This document shows positions 30,254-38,415 of a stretch of 64,000 nucleotides of DNA, one piece after another. A program made the translations under genes and the position numbers. Below the pieces are notes generated by a model. The model did no database searches. It saw only the letters and a program-made list of their open reading frames with translations, and was not told where the DNA came from. How positions within the stretch are numbered: position 1 is the stretch's first letter; each line of letters opens with the position of its first letter. This stretch comes from Undibacterium sp. CCC3.4 (GTDB lineage: Bacteria; Pseudomonadota; Gammaproteobacteria; Burkholderiales; Burkholderiaceae_D), in contig NZ_CP133779.1 in the NCBI RefSeq assembly GCF_034347425.1, forward strand, positions 4,340,001 through 4,404,000, in the 5' to 3' direction.

Positions 30254-31036
30254 TTACTTACCTGCGAGTTTAATGATGTCTGACAAGCCGCGTGGTGACA
30301 CGCCGACCTGTCCCCTGACTTCGTTCGAAAAATGGGAGCTCGATGCATACCCATGCTTGAGTGCGACTTCCGTGAAATTACAGCGACTATCGACCAGATC
30401 AAGTAAGGCCCGCGCCATACGCCACTGATTGAGTTCAAATTTCACCGACCCGCCGAGTGCGCGATTGCACAGTCGGCGGAAATGGGTGTAAGAGATGCCA
30501 TAGCTTTGCGCTAATTCACGTAAATTCTTTTTTTCGGCGCGCTCGGTTAATAGAAACCGCACTAAGGCATAGCTTTCGAGACGCCGCAACAAAGCCGAAA
30601 TTGCCAGCATTTGTTCCGGCTCGGTGATCATTTGACTGAGGAACCAGTTTTCTATCGTGCGGCGATCACTGAGCATGGCCAACCCCGAGCCGGCGCAAGA
30701 CACCAGACGGGCATTCGGCATACTGTGATTCATCTCGAGGCCGCAATCGGCATCCATGAATGCCTGCAGTTTGGTCAAGACAGAGATATCGCCGTCCTGA
30801 CACAGGGCACTGCCAACACTGATTTGCACCGGACTTTGATCAAATACCACCACACCGCGCCAACCGGGCGTAAAGCAGATATGGCTGATGTTTTTTCCCT
30901 GAAAAAGTACTAGTTGCAGGCCTTCGCCACCCACTTCGAGCGCGAATAAATCGGGCAGTTGTAACAACTGCGGGCCCGCTGTGAGCCAATGTGGCGCGCG
31001 TGTCGGTAGCTGCGTCGGTTCGGTCGGTAATGTCAT
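30254..31036 (-). CDS. invF: AraC-family activator InvF-like
   Basis: A 260-residue regulator with a C-terminal AraC-type DNA-binding domain: LRELAQSYGISYTHFRRLCN is the first helix-turn-helix and NFTEVALKHGYASSSHFSNE the second. It is the first gene of the sctC-to-sctU block, as invF is in SPI-1. There it works with SicA to activate effector and translocator genes. It lies 5 bp from the sctC start. The N-terminal half is unlike arabinose-binding domains, as in InvF. No strong ribosome site precedes the ATG; the start may be later. Confidence 0.9.
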   Translation of the reverse strand: MTLPTEPTQLPTRAPHWLTAGPQLLQLPDLFALEVGGEGLQLVLFQGKNISHICFTPGWRGVVVFDQSPVQISVGSALCQDGDISVLTKLQAFMDADCGLEMNHSMPNARLVSCAGSGLAMLSDRRTIENWFLSQMITEPEQMLAISALLRRLESYALVRFLLTERAEKKNLRELAQSYGISYTHFRRLCNRALGGSVKFELNQWRMARALLDLVDSRCNFTEVALKHGYASSSHFSNEVRGQVGVSPRGLSDIIKLAGK

Positions 31037-31573
31037 GTGATGGGGCCTGTCTCGTTTTTTGTCTGCGCAGGAAACACGCGAAATGGGTAAAGATCACGTC
31101 ACAACAAGGCGCTTGCCGGTGCCACAGTGATTGACGTTTCCTGAATGTTGCCGTCAACTTCTTCATGCACATTAGCGCTAAAAAAAAAGCAATCCCGATG
31201 GGAATCTGATTAAAAGTAGAAATCCTCTTTCCGGTATTGAACCCCAGTGAGCATTCGCGCATACCTTTGAGACGGTCGCAAAAGCTGGCAGGAACGACGT
31301 GAGCACCAGTCAGGGTAATGTTATCGAGTGAAAACCCTGTTACGACGACCTCAAAAGCTCGCGTCAATAAGCTTACTGCCGGCTCGGGTAGGCGGGGGCA
31401 TGCAGGAATAATGAGATGGGGACAGGCGAGAATATTCGCTCACTCGAATAAACTTTTTCCCGCGTTTGACAATGCAAAATAAAAATCACAATTCCATCAG
31501 GAATGAAGCTGATCGCGGCTCTATTCTTTGTTCTACTTTTGCAAGCAGCGTACGCTTTATGCGACCTAATCCT
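31037..31573. promoter_or_regulatory. Divergent control region between invF and prgH
   Basis: About 540 bp separates the two divergent operons. It must hold promoters in both directions and is AT-rich near 31430-31500. A decayed MITE (31267-31356) occupies the middle. Weak in-frame starts for prgH (TTG 31466, ATG 31472, ATG 31559) lie within it. I could not identify a specific HilA-type binding site with confidence. Confidence 0.5.
31267..31356. repeat. Decayed MITE remnant, copy D
   Basis: The left edge GAGACGGTCGCAAAAG matches the MITE terminus GAGGCTGTCGCAAAAG. After a large internal deletion come GCAGGAACGACGTGAGCACC and CAGGGTAATG, which parallel copy A (480-525), then a degenerate right terminus TTACGACGACCTC. 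It is about 90 bp instead of about 250 and sits in the invF-prgH promoter region. Confidence 0.65.
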
Positions 31574-32806
31574 ATGCCGTTAATTGATAACAACCATATT
31601 GAACCAAGCCTCTATCCAAGCACGGATGAGCAGGAGATCGCCGTTCTGAAAATTCTGAACGGGCCGATGCGAGGTGCCGAATTCAAACTGCTGATCGGTA
31701 CCACTTTTTTTGTCGTCGGGAATACTGAAGTGTTCGACGATACTGTGCAATTTCCTAGCTTTCCCGACAATGCGATCTTCATTCCGATTGATGGCGACGG
31801 CTTCAATTTTGAAGTCGTCATCGACAGCGGTAGTGAAGTTGTGTTGCGCGAATTGCGCGACGATCAAGTCACGGAACAACACTGTCCACTCAATACTGTC
31901 GTGCGCCTCGGTTTGCTCGACTTGTCGGTGCGTTCGCTCGCCGACACCTGGGATCCGGCGGTCCTCAACCATCCGCTGGTACCGGAGCCACTCGATGAGC
32001 CCATAGCAGCCGTCGTGCCTGGCAAGACACCGGTGGCACTGATCGCTGGCGTGAGTGTGTTCTTGCTATGCGCCGTAGTTGGTGCGGGGCTCTGGTTGAA
32101 CGGTAATGAGCAGCGTGAACAGTTACGTTTGAACGACATACTCAAGGGCTCGGTCGGGAATTACCAGATCGTAAAAGGTGACAGCGAAGTCTTTTATGTG
32201 TTCGCTGAAAATCTCAGAGATGCTACTTGGGCCAGGCAAGCATTGGTGCGCAACGATTTGCAAACGCCGGCGGCAGTCGTTCATACTTTTTCTGAAAAAC
32301 AGCGCGTCGAAGCCGCCCTCAACAGTGATGCCAGCTTCAGCGCTTACCATTTATTGAATCTCGATGATCCGGTGCGGCCGGAACTGTTCATCAGTGCGGA
32401 ACGCGGTCCACGTGATACCGCCGGGCGCGAGCAGCTTAGTCGCCACGTCGCGACATTGCTGCCGTATGCCAGCACGGTCAAGGTAACGGCGCTATCGGAT
32501 GCTGCCATTGCCAACGAAGCCCAAAATGGTCTTGATCAGCTCGGCATTCCCTATCAGCGCGTCAATCGACCGGCCAGCGTGACCTTTGTCATGCGCCCTA
32601 GTTTGAACGATATCGACTTGCAAAAGTTGCGCCCCTATGTGGAAGCGTTTTATCAGCACCGCGGGGTTCGTTATGTGCATTTCGTTGTCGATTTGAAGGA
32701 TGACTGGCTTAAAGGAAAATCGTTCGGTTACGGTACCGACAGCTATGTCAAATTAACCCCATCCCATTGGTATTTTTCTCCAATGATCAGCAGTACCCCA
32801 CAATAA
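31574..32806 (+). CDS. sctD: Inner-membrane ring protein SctD (PrgH family)
   Basis: About 410 residues from the ATG at 31574, which best matches the N-terminus of PrgH (392). The cytoplasmic domain contains EFKLLIGTTFFVVGN and FNFEVVIDSGSEVVLRELRD, followed by one membrane helix (VALIAGVSVFLLCAVVGAGL). The periplasmic part ends LKDDWLKGKSFGYGTDSYVK then LTPSHWYFSP, nearly the PrgH C-terminus. SctD forms the outer inner-membrane ring with SctJ. No convincing ribosome site marks the start; ATG 31559 or 31472 remain possible. It heads the plus-strand operon. Confidence 0.95.
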   Translation: MPLIDNNHIEPSLYPSTDEQEIAVLKILNGPMRGAEFKLLIGTTFFVVGNTEVFDDTVQFPSFPDNAIFIPIDGDGFNFEVVIDSGSEVVLRELRDDQVTEQHCPLNTVVRLGLLDLSVRSLADTWDPAVLNHPLVPEPLDEPIAAVVPGKTPVALIAGVSVFLLCAVVGAGLWLNGNEQREQLRLNDILKGSVGNYQIVKGDSEVFYVFAENLRDATWARQALVRNDLQTPAAVVHTFSEKQRVEAALNSDASFSAYHLLNLDDPVRPELFISAERGPRDTAGREQLSRHVATLLPYASTVKVTALSDAAIANEAQNGLDQLGIPYQRVNRPASVTFVMRPSLNDIDLQKLRPYVEAFYQHRGVRYVHFVVDLKDDWLKGKSFGYGTDSYVKLTPSHWYFSPMISSTPQ

Positions 32807-32834
32807 AGTTTTATTCATTCAAAAAGGAAATTTT

Positions 32835-33134
32835 ATGCCTACTATTGTAACCCGCGACGACACTACCTCCGGCATCAGTGCAGCCGAACCGACCACGACC
32901 GGGGCGACCGGTTTTCTGACTTCAGTATCGATACAATTCAATAAGGGTGTCGGTGACTTGAACAAAAAGGTCAAAGATGCGCTGGACAAACTCAAAGCCA
33001 ACCCATCCGATCCAGAGTTACTGGCTAACTACCAGAGTGCCTTGTCGGAATATACCTTGTACCGTCAGGCGCAGTCGAGCGTGGTAAAGGCCTATAAAGA
33101 CGTCGGTGCCGGCATCATCGCCAACTATCGCTGA
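32835..33134 (+). CDS. sctF: Needle protein SctF (PrgI family) with N-terminal extension
   Basis: A 99-residue protein. Residues 27-99 align almost without gaps with PrgI: VSIQFNKGVGDLNKKVKDAL, then NPSDPELLANYQSALSEYTL and a C-terminal IIANYR. PrgI has 80 residues, so about 19 extra residues (Thr/Ser/Ala-rich) precede the conserved helix hairpin. The ATG follows AAAAAGGAAATTTT, a good site, so the extension is probably real. About 100 or more copies polymerise into the extracellular needle, where the N-terminus faces outward. Confidence 0.96.
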   Translation: MPTIVTRDDTTSGISAAEPTTTGATGFLTSVSIQFNKGVGDLNKKVKDALDKLKANPSDPELLANYQSALSEYTLYRQAQSSVVKAYKDVGAGIIANYR

Positions 33135-33226
33135 TCGCCGTAGGCTGGTACCCGTTGTTGGATACGTTTGTCGATCAGAATCCAACTTTCGGGTATCGCT
33201 CATTTATATTTTTTCAGGAGCTTCAG

Positions 33227-33511
33227 ATGATTAACGAAATTCGCGCCATCCCCGGCATAGCGGACATAAGCGGCGGTAATGAAATCGTCTCGTTGAGCGA
33301 GCGTATGATGCATGCGTATGCAAAATCAACAGTGAGTGCAGTAGAAAGCAAGGCCGAAGTGATGCGTGTACTGGAGTCACCAAGCGTCACATCGCCGGAA
33401 ATACTGCAGCAAATCCAAGAGCAGGTTGCCGATGATTCGCTTAAAATTTCCATGGTCAGCACGGTAACCCGCAAGCTTACCGCAACTGTCGAGGCATTGT
33501 TACGCTCATGA
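33227..33511 (+). CDS. sctI: Inner rod protein SctI (PrgJ family)
   Basis: A 94-residue protein from the ATG at 33227, which follows CAGGAG at 6-nt spacing; an upstream in-frame start at 33155 lacks such a site. PrgJ has 101 residues. The C-terminal helix ([20 protein letters not shown]) matches the rod family, in which it anchors the needle base to SctR/SctT. The gene lies between the needle gene and prgK and overlaps prgK by 4 nt. Confidence 0.92.
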   Translation: MINEIRAIPGIADISGGNEIVSLSERMMHAYAKSTVSAVESKAEVMRVLESPSVTSPEILQQIQEQVADDSLKISMVSTVTRKLTATVEALLRS

Positions 33512-34245
33512 TGCGCAGAATTTCAGGCGCGCTGCTGCTGCTGGCTTTGCTGACCGGCTGCCGCGAGAGCGATCTGCTCAAAGGCTTGGATCAACGCCAG
33601 GCCAATGAAGTGATCGCGGTCATGCAGCGCAATAATATTGCAGCAAGCAAGATCGATCATGCCAAGGAAGGTTACAGCGTATCGGTGAGCCAATCTGATT
33701 TTGTCGCAGCCGTCGATCTGCTGAAAGTACATAATTTACCGCCACAAGCACAAGTAGAAGTAGCCCAAATGTTCCCATCGGGCGCACTGGTTTCTTCGCC
33801 TCGGGCCGAAAAAGCCAGATTGTATTCGGCGATAGAACAACGCTTGCAGCAGTCGCTGGAAACCATGGATGGCATCGTTTCTTCACGTGTTCATGTCAGT
33901 TATGATATTGACGCCAGCGAAAACAGCGCTAAAAAACGTCCGATTCATATTTCAGCCTTGGCGGTCTACCAAAGCGAGGTGCAGCCATCTTTATTGATCA
34001 GTGAAATCAAACGTTTTTTGAAAAACAGTTTCGCCGAAGTCGACTATGACAATATCTCGGTCGTCCTGTCGCAACGTAGTGAAGCGCAACATGCACCACC
34101 TTCGCTATCTGCAATCAAGAATGATGGGATCAATCCTGTTTGGATAGCCGGTTTGATCGCCGTGTTGATCTTGGCGGGTGCAGGCAGCTTGATCTGGCGT
34201 TACAAAATCGACCCACGCAAGCTGTTGCCCGCACCAAAGGTATGA
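33508..34245 (+). CDS. sctJ: Inner-membrane ring lipoprotein SctJ (PrgK family)
   Basis: A 245-residue lipoprotein. The lipobox LLTGC lies at residues 14-18 behind a short hydrophobic signal. The YscJ/FliF domain follows: [20 protein letters not shown], then [20 protein letters not shown] and [12 protein letters not shown]-terminal membrane helix ([20 protein letters not shown]) ends the protein. It forms the inner ring concentric with SctD. It overlaps sctI and orgA by 4 nt each. Confidence 0.97.
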   Translation: MMRRISGALLLLALLTGCRESDLLKGLDQRQANEVIAVMQRNNIAASKIDHAKEGYSVSVSQSDFVAAVDLLKVHNLPPQAQVEVAQMFPSGALVSSPRAEKARLYSAIEQRLQQSLETMDGIVSSRVHVSYDIDASENSAKKRPIHISALAVYQSEVQPSLLISEIKRFLKNSFAEVDYDNISVVLSQRSEAQHAPPSLSAIKNDGINPVWIAGLIAVLILAGAGSLIWRYKIDPRKLLPAPKV

Positions 34246-34913
34246 ACATGACGACCGTTTCCAGCCGTTTGCGGACGGTGATCTATAATCCGCTGTCTTA
34301 TATTCATACACAGCGTTTAATGTTGCCAGCGCAATTACAAAAATCTGCGCAACTCGCCCTGATCAACCGCATACTGATTGATCATTATCAACTCAGTTGT
34401 GTGACACCGGATGTGAAGCCTGGTAGCCTTGATCAACTGTTGCTCAATAATTGGTCTGAGCTGCCTTACGCTGCCTACCTTCTCGCCTGCCACCAGCAGC
34501 GCAACAGTTTGGCGCGTGCCGGAAGATTATTACGTTTGCCGGCGTGGGCGCGCAGTTTCGCTTTACTACCGCTAAGCGAGCGCTTGTTTCCAGCTGAAAA
34601 CAACGATGTCCGCAGCTGTGAGCATGCTTTCCTCATGCAGGCGGGATTGCAATCCTTAGCATTACTTTGCGAACCGGCCTCCATCGCCTTACAACAACGC
34701 ATTCCGCTGCTCTTTGCCAGCTCCCCCATAGCTCCGGCGATTACCGCGACGCGTGCGCATTTCAGCCTATTGCTCATCGCATTACAACATGTCAAAAAAA
34801 ACTCAGGCCACATTTACTTTCCGGATCCGCGAAGAAGTATTGATCAGCGGAAGTCAACTCACCCAGATACGACGCCATCAGGCGATCCTGTCGGAAGCGC
34901 GCAATTTAGCTAA
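34242..34913 (+). CDS. sctK: Sorting-platform adaptor SctK (OrgA family)
   Basis: A 223-residue protein starting in an ATGA overlap with sctJ. The pattern [15 protein letters not shown] at the N-terminus and the order prgK-orgA-orgB identify it as OrgA (199 residues). SctK connects the SctQ pods with the SctD ring. Its last 125 nt overlap orgB in another frame, so the tail after about residue 185 ([10 protein letters not shown] onward) is probably constrained by orgB. Confidence 0.88.
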   Translation: MNMTTVSSRLRTVIYNPLSYIHTQRLMLPAQLQKSAQLALINRILIDHYQLSCVTPDVKPGSLDQLLLNNWSELPYAAYLLACHQQRNSLARAGRLLRLPAWARSFALLPLSERLFPAENNDVRSCEHAFLMQAGLQSLALLCEPASIALQQRIPLLFASSPIAPAITATRAHFSLLLIALQHVKKNSGHIYFPDPRRSIDQRKSTHPDTTPSGDPVGSAQFS

Positions 34914-35475
34914 GAAAATGCTGCAAGAAGCGACGCTGCAAGCAGAGCAAGTTCGGCGTCAGGCCTATTCCGATGGGTATCGCGATGGTGTACTCAGCGC
35001 GGCCGACAGCGTACTGAGCTTCCTCGATGACAGTCAAAATCTGGCACGTGAAGCCCAGCAGCAAATTCAAGTTTCTGCGCGACATATGTTAGCAGCGGCA
35101 CTTAACAGCCCGGAAGCGATTCTGACGGTGCTTGAAGACTGGCTACATCAACACCCGGATCTACAACCTCACATCTTGCAGTTAATCTTGCCACGAAGCG
35201 CATATGCATGGCGCCATCGTGTGATGGCCTTGCTCGAGGATGGCTGGGGTTCGCGCTTACAAGTCGATTATCACGATGAAGCGCGCTTCCTGCTGCGTTG
35301 TGGTAACCGGGTCGCCGAATTTAATCCTACCGTCGTCGCTGATCAAGGCGAATATTTACTGGCACGTGAACTCGATCATTTCCCTTCCAGTTTACGTCAA
35401 CTTTCTGAAGAGGCGGCGGCCAGTCTGCATGCGAATTTCATGGAAAAGTTCACTACCTCTGCAACGACGAATTAA
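34789..35475 (+). CDS. sctL: ATPase regulator SctL (OrgB family)
   Basis: A 228-residue protein. The start [20 protein letters not shown] lies inside the 3' end of orgA. A basic, coiled segment ([20 protein letters not shown]) is followed by YSDGYRDGVLSA, the usual SctL/FliH layout, and a C-terminal domain that binds SctN. SctL forms the spokes that link SctQ to the ATPase. Length agrees with OrgB (226). Confidence 0.92.
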   Translation: MSKKTQATFTFRIREEVLISGSQLTQIRRHQAILSEARNLAKKMLQEATLQAEQVRRQAYSDGYRDGVLSAADSVLSFLDDSQNLAREAQQQIQVSARHMLAAALNSPEAILTVLEDWLHQHPDLQPHILQLILPRSAYAWRHRVMALLEDGWGSRLQVDYHDEARFLLRCGNRVAEFNPTVVADQGEYLLARELDHFPSSLRQLSEEAAASLHANFMEKFTTSATTN

Positions 35476-35496
35476 AACTACCAATAAGGAAATATT

Positions 35497-36294
35497 ATGC
35501 GTGCCACCCCTTCCAGTTTCACACCAAGGCAAGGTTTCAACAGTAGCGCAGATGTCATCGACATCGCCACACGCTTGCGTGCCAAAACACATGCGATGAT
35601 ACAAGAAGCGGTGGCGACCGCCGAAAATTTGGCCAAATTGCGGGCCGAAAGCCAAGCGGCAGCAACACGTCAAATCGCCGAAAACAAAACTACCGATGCC
35701 GCGTCGGTGACACCTGCCTTGACCGATGCCGTCACCACTAAACCTAATCCAGTCGTACCGGAACCGCAGATCCCCAAATATATCGATGAATTTTATGCCA
35801 AATTGATTTCTCTTCCCCCTCTGATGCAGGAGCATACCGATGAAGCAGGCAATACCGAGACGATAGAAGATTGGCGCCGGACTGTGCTTAATTTTACCCG
35901 TCTCTACTTAGACCCGAAGGGGGAACGGGCCTACAAACGCATCACAGACCAATTGCTCGTATTGAAATGGAGTATGAAGCTGCTCAAGGAGCTCGATGTG
36001 GTCACAACGAGACCCGCCAGCGCTGAGGAAATCGAACTTGCCGCAGCAATAGCAGCGGCCAAGGAACAGGGTTTGCCCGTGCCGAAAGAGCCTAAACTAC
36101 CGGGAAAAGTAGTCACGACTGCTGAAGGCGAGCAAGTGATGATATTGACCGATTCCTACCGTCCGGAACTGCAACAAGGCGTCACCGATGCCATGATGAG
36201 TTTGGTCTTTGCCGATCACCACATGAAAGATTGGATGATCAAGTCCTTTTTCGAAAGCGAAAAAGCCGAGGATGAACGCGCCTTCCAGATGTGA
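35497..36294 (+). CDS. Unrecognised protein at the end of the prg/org operon
   Basis: A 265-residue protein 21 bp downstream of orgB with a clear TAAGGAAATATT site, so it belongs to the same operon. The first 100 residues are low-complexity and Thr/Ala-rich, as in secreted substrates. A helical domain follows (IEDWRRTVLNFTRLYLDPKG, YKRITDQLLVLKWSMKLLKE). A Pro/Lys-rich linker precedes a C-terminal TDAMMSLVFADHHMKDWMIK. In Salmonella the effector OrgC occupies this position, but size and sequence do not match it. An effector or an assembly factor are both possible; there is no signal peptide or membrane helix. Confidence 0.7.
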   Translation: MRATPSSFTPRQGFNSSADVIDIATRLRAKTHAMIQEAVATAENLAKLRAESQAAATRQIAENKTTDAASVTPALTDAVTTKPNPVVPEPQIPKYIDEFYAKLISLPPLMQEHTDEAGNTETIEDWRRTVLNFTRLYLDPKGERAYKRITDQLLVLKWSMKLLKELDVVTTRPASAEEIELAAAIAAAKEQGLPVPKEPKLPGKVVTTAEGEQVMILTDSYRPELQQGVTDAMMSLVFADHHMKDWMIKSFFESEKAEDERAFQM

Positions 36295-36337
36295 GCTCGC
36301 CAGCCATTCCTGTACCGCGCCACAACTTCCTCTGCAC

Positions 36338-36379
36338 TGCGATCATCGCAGCTTGGCATGGCAAGCTGCGATGATCGCA
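36338..36379. terminator. Perfect 18-bp hairpin downstream of the prg/org operon
   Basis: TGCGATCATCGCAGCTTG (36338-36355) and its exact complement (36362-36379) flank a 6-nt loop. It begins 43 bp after the stop at 36294. There is no T run behind it, so it is not a classic intrinsic terminator. It may protect the operon mRNA from exonucleases, or be a protein-binding palindrome. Confidence 0.55.
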
Positions 36380-36417
36380 CCCATAAGTGTCAACGTTCAA
36401 TGCAATGATTAGTACTT

Positions 36418-36446
36418 GTATCAATCTTCAAAGTTGATATTGATAC
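36418..36446. promoter_or_regulatory. Dyad and possible promoter upstream of the hilA-like gene
   Basis: GTATCAAT (36418-36425) and ATTGATAC (36439-36446) form an 8-bp inverted repeat with a 13-bp spacer. A TTGATA at 36434 and TATTAT at 36455 (15-bp spacing) could be promoter hexamers. The dyad overlaps them, as an operator would. The next gene starts at 36560. Confidence 0.35.
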
Positions 36447-36559
36447 TTGTCTTATATTATTTTCATATAAGAATCACCATCATAGGTACACGCTGAAAAA
36501 TGAATGCTTCGTCTGAACAGCGAACTGTTTTTTTTCTTTTTTTTGTGAAGAATACATCT

Positions 36560-38011
36560 ATGAATACCTACATGGAAGAGCATATCGCGTTCAAAGCTAA
36601 GGGTGAAGGTATCAAAAACCGTCCGAGCACCCAAGCAAAACGGCAATTTGTCATCGGCGATTTCGTACTCGACAATTCTATCCTCATGCACAATGGCGTA
36701 CCGATTCCATTGCCACCTAAAGAATTGGCAGTGCTGATCTGTCTGCTGGAATCGGGCGGCGAAATCGTACCGAAAGACACTTTACTCGAGCGTGCATGGG
36801 GGAATGCCATCGTCAGCGAAGAATCGCTGACTCGCTGCATCTATGTGTTACGTCGTATGTTTTTGGAACGCACAGGTCAGCACTATATTCAAAACGTTTA
36901 CGGCCAAGGCTATCGCTTGTTGCACACCGTCAATGTGATTTACGACACTCAGCGTCCGATCGATTTATGTACCCTCGCGGTGCTACCGTTTCGCTTCGAT
37001 GGCTGGGATATTGATACTCAGGAAATTCACGACAGCACGATACAGTGCCTGTGCCATTTCCGGCCGTTCGGCTTATCGGTGATGCCGGCCTCGTTAACGC
37101 GTAACTGCCGCGTCGCCAGCGAAATCATTTCCATGATTAAAGATATGGAACCTGATTTCTACGTGACCGGTTTTCCCGTGATCGTGCAAGGCATACGGGT
37201 CTTGCGCTTGGAATTGGTCAATGCACGTGACCATGCAATTTTACACAGAGAGAATTTCGACGTCACATTAAACAATTGGCAAATCAATTTACAGCATCGC
37301 CTCACGACTGTTTTACCGCTCTGCATCCCGGAATTAAGCTGGGGCAATGGCGTGCCTCAGCAAATTCCCCTGCCGACCACCTTGGCTTTTTTAAACGGTA
37401 AGCGCGAACTGCGTCAATTCACACCGACCTCGCTGAAACAGGCGCTCTCGCAATTCCATGCCTGCTTGGCGATTGAACCATTGCACGCGCAATCGTGGTG
37501 CGCGTTAGCGGAAACCTGTCTGGCACTGGTCAGCTTCGGTCTTTGCAATGATGATGCCGTGTTGCGGCAAGCTTGTCGCGCTACCGACAAGGCATTGAGC
37601 ATAGAGCCAAATAATCCGCTGGCATTGGCGCTGATGGCCTATCTCAACAGCGTGCTCGGTAACGGTGAGCGCTCGGAAACTTTGATATTAAAAGCAATTT
37701 CTCTGGCACCGACGATGCCGGAGCTGCATTACTATCATGCGCGTCATCTGTTTCTGGCGCAGCGCATGCCTGAAGCGGCAGCGGCGGTCAAAACCTCGCT
37801 ATCCTTCGATCCAGCTAATATCAGCGCGATCTTACTGAGCGTTTGGATACATTTTACTTGCTCAAATATCACGCAAGCTATTACCGAAGCAGAACAGAAC
37901 CTGACTCTGTACGCACACGACAACCCTATTTTGCAAGATATGCTAGAAACCGTGCGCACGCACGATACCAAAACGAGTAGGCCGATGCCGACTTTTTTCC
38001 TCGTTGCCTGA
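36560..38011 (+). CDS. hilA: HilA-like transcription activator (OmpR-type DNA-binding domain plus TPR)
   Basis: About 483 residues from ATG 36560 (an in-frame ATG at 36500 is possible). The N-terminal winged helix is very like HilA: IPLPPKELAVLICLLESGGE, then VSEESLTRCIYVLRRMF and YIQNVYGQGYRLL. The rest contains TPR-like repeats (ALDIEPNNPLALALM-type helices around residues 330-450), as in HilA (553). HilA is the master activator of SPI-1 and drives prgH and invF. With InvF this suggests the same two-step cascade. It is downstream of the prg/org operon, as a separate unit. Confidence 0.9.
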   Translation: MNTYMEEHIAFKAKGEGIKNRPSTQAKRQFVIGDFVLDNSILMHNGVPIPLPPKELAVLICLLESGGEIVPKDTLLERAWGNAIVSEESLTRCIYVLRRMFLERTGQHYIQNVYGQGYRLLHTVNVIYDTQRPIDLCTLAVLPFRFDGWDIDTQEIHDSTIQCLCHFRPFGLSVMPASLTRNCRVASEIISMIKDMEPDFYVTGFPVIVQGIRVLRLELVNARDHAILHRENFDVTLNNWQINLQHRLTTVLPLCIPELSWGNGVPQQIPLPTTLAFLNGKRELRQFTPTSLKQALSQFHACLAIEPLHAQSWCALAETCLALVSFGLCNDDAVLRQACRATDKALSIEPNNPLALALMAYLNSVLGNGERSETLILKAISLAPTMPELHYYHARHLFLAQRMPEAAAAVKTSLSFDPANISAILLSVWIHFTCSNITQAITEAEQNLTLYAHDNPILQDMLETVRTHDTKTSRPMPTFFLVA

Positions 38012-38156
38012 ACTATCAAACATCTGTTGATGAGTCGAATTTTGACTCGTCATACCTATACCATGCCGCTTCAAGGGCGGCGATAGTTTCCGCAAGTCAG
38101 TGACGGCTTGTTAAAATATCGGCTTTCCCAGCAGCGTATAAAGATAAGGTCAATTA

Positions 38157-38415
38157 CCCCGGCCTCAAGAGGCTGTCGCAAAAGGGTTTTCAGTCGGTAT
38201 CATTACCCCAACTGGTGGCCACGTCATTCCTGCGCGCTTTTGGCAGGAACCCAGCGACGTTCGTGGTTAACTGAAAATGCCAGAAATTGTGGCATTTTCA
38301 GTGTAAAAAACGACGCTGGGTTCCCGCCAAAAGCATGCGGGAATGACGCGGTATGCGGTGTTTCAGGTGTAAAAAACGTGCATCAGGCTTTTGCGACAGC
38401 CTCTCAAGGCCGGAG
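38157..38415. repeat. MITE-like palindromic repeat, copy B
   Basis: An intact copy in reverse orientation relative to copy A. The left terminus CCCCGGCCTCAAGAGGCTG (38157-38175) and the right terminus CAGCCTCTCAAGGCCGGAG (38397-38415) are near-perfect inverted repeats. This shows that the full terminal repeat is about 29 bp. Internal CGTCATTCCTGCG and CGGGAATGACG arms make it a long imperfect palindrome. Its right end abuts the IscB element. Confidence 0.85.
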
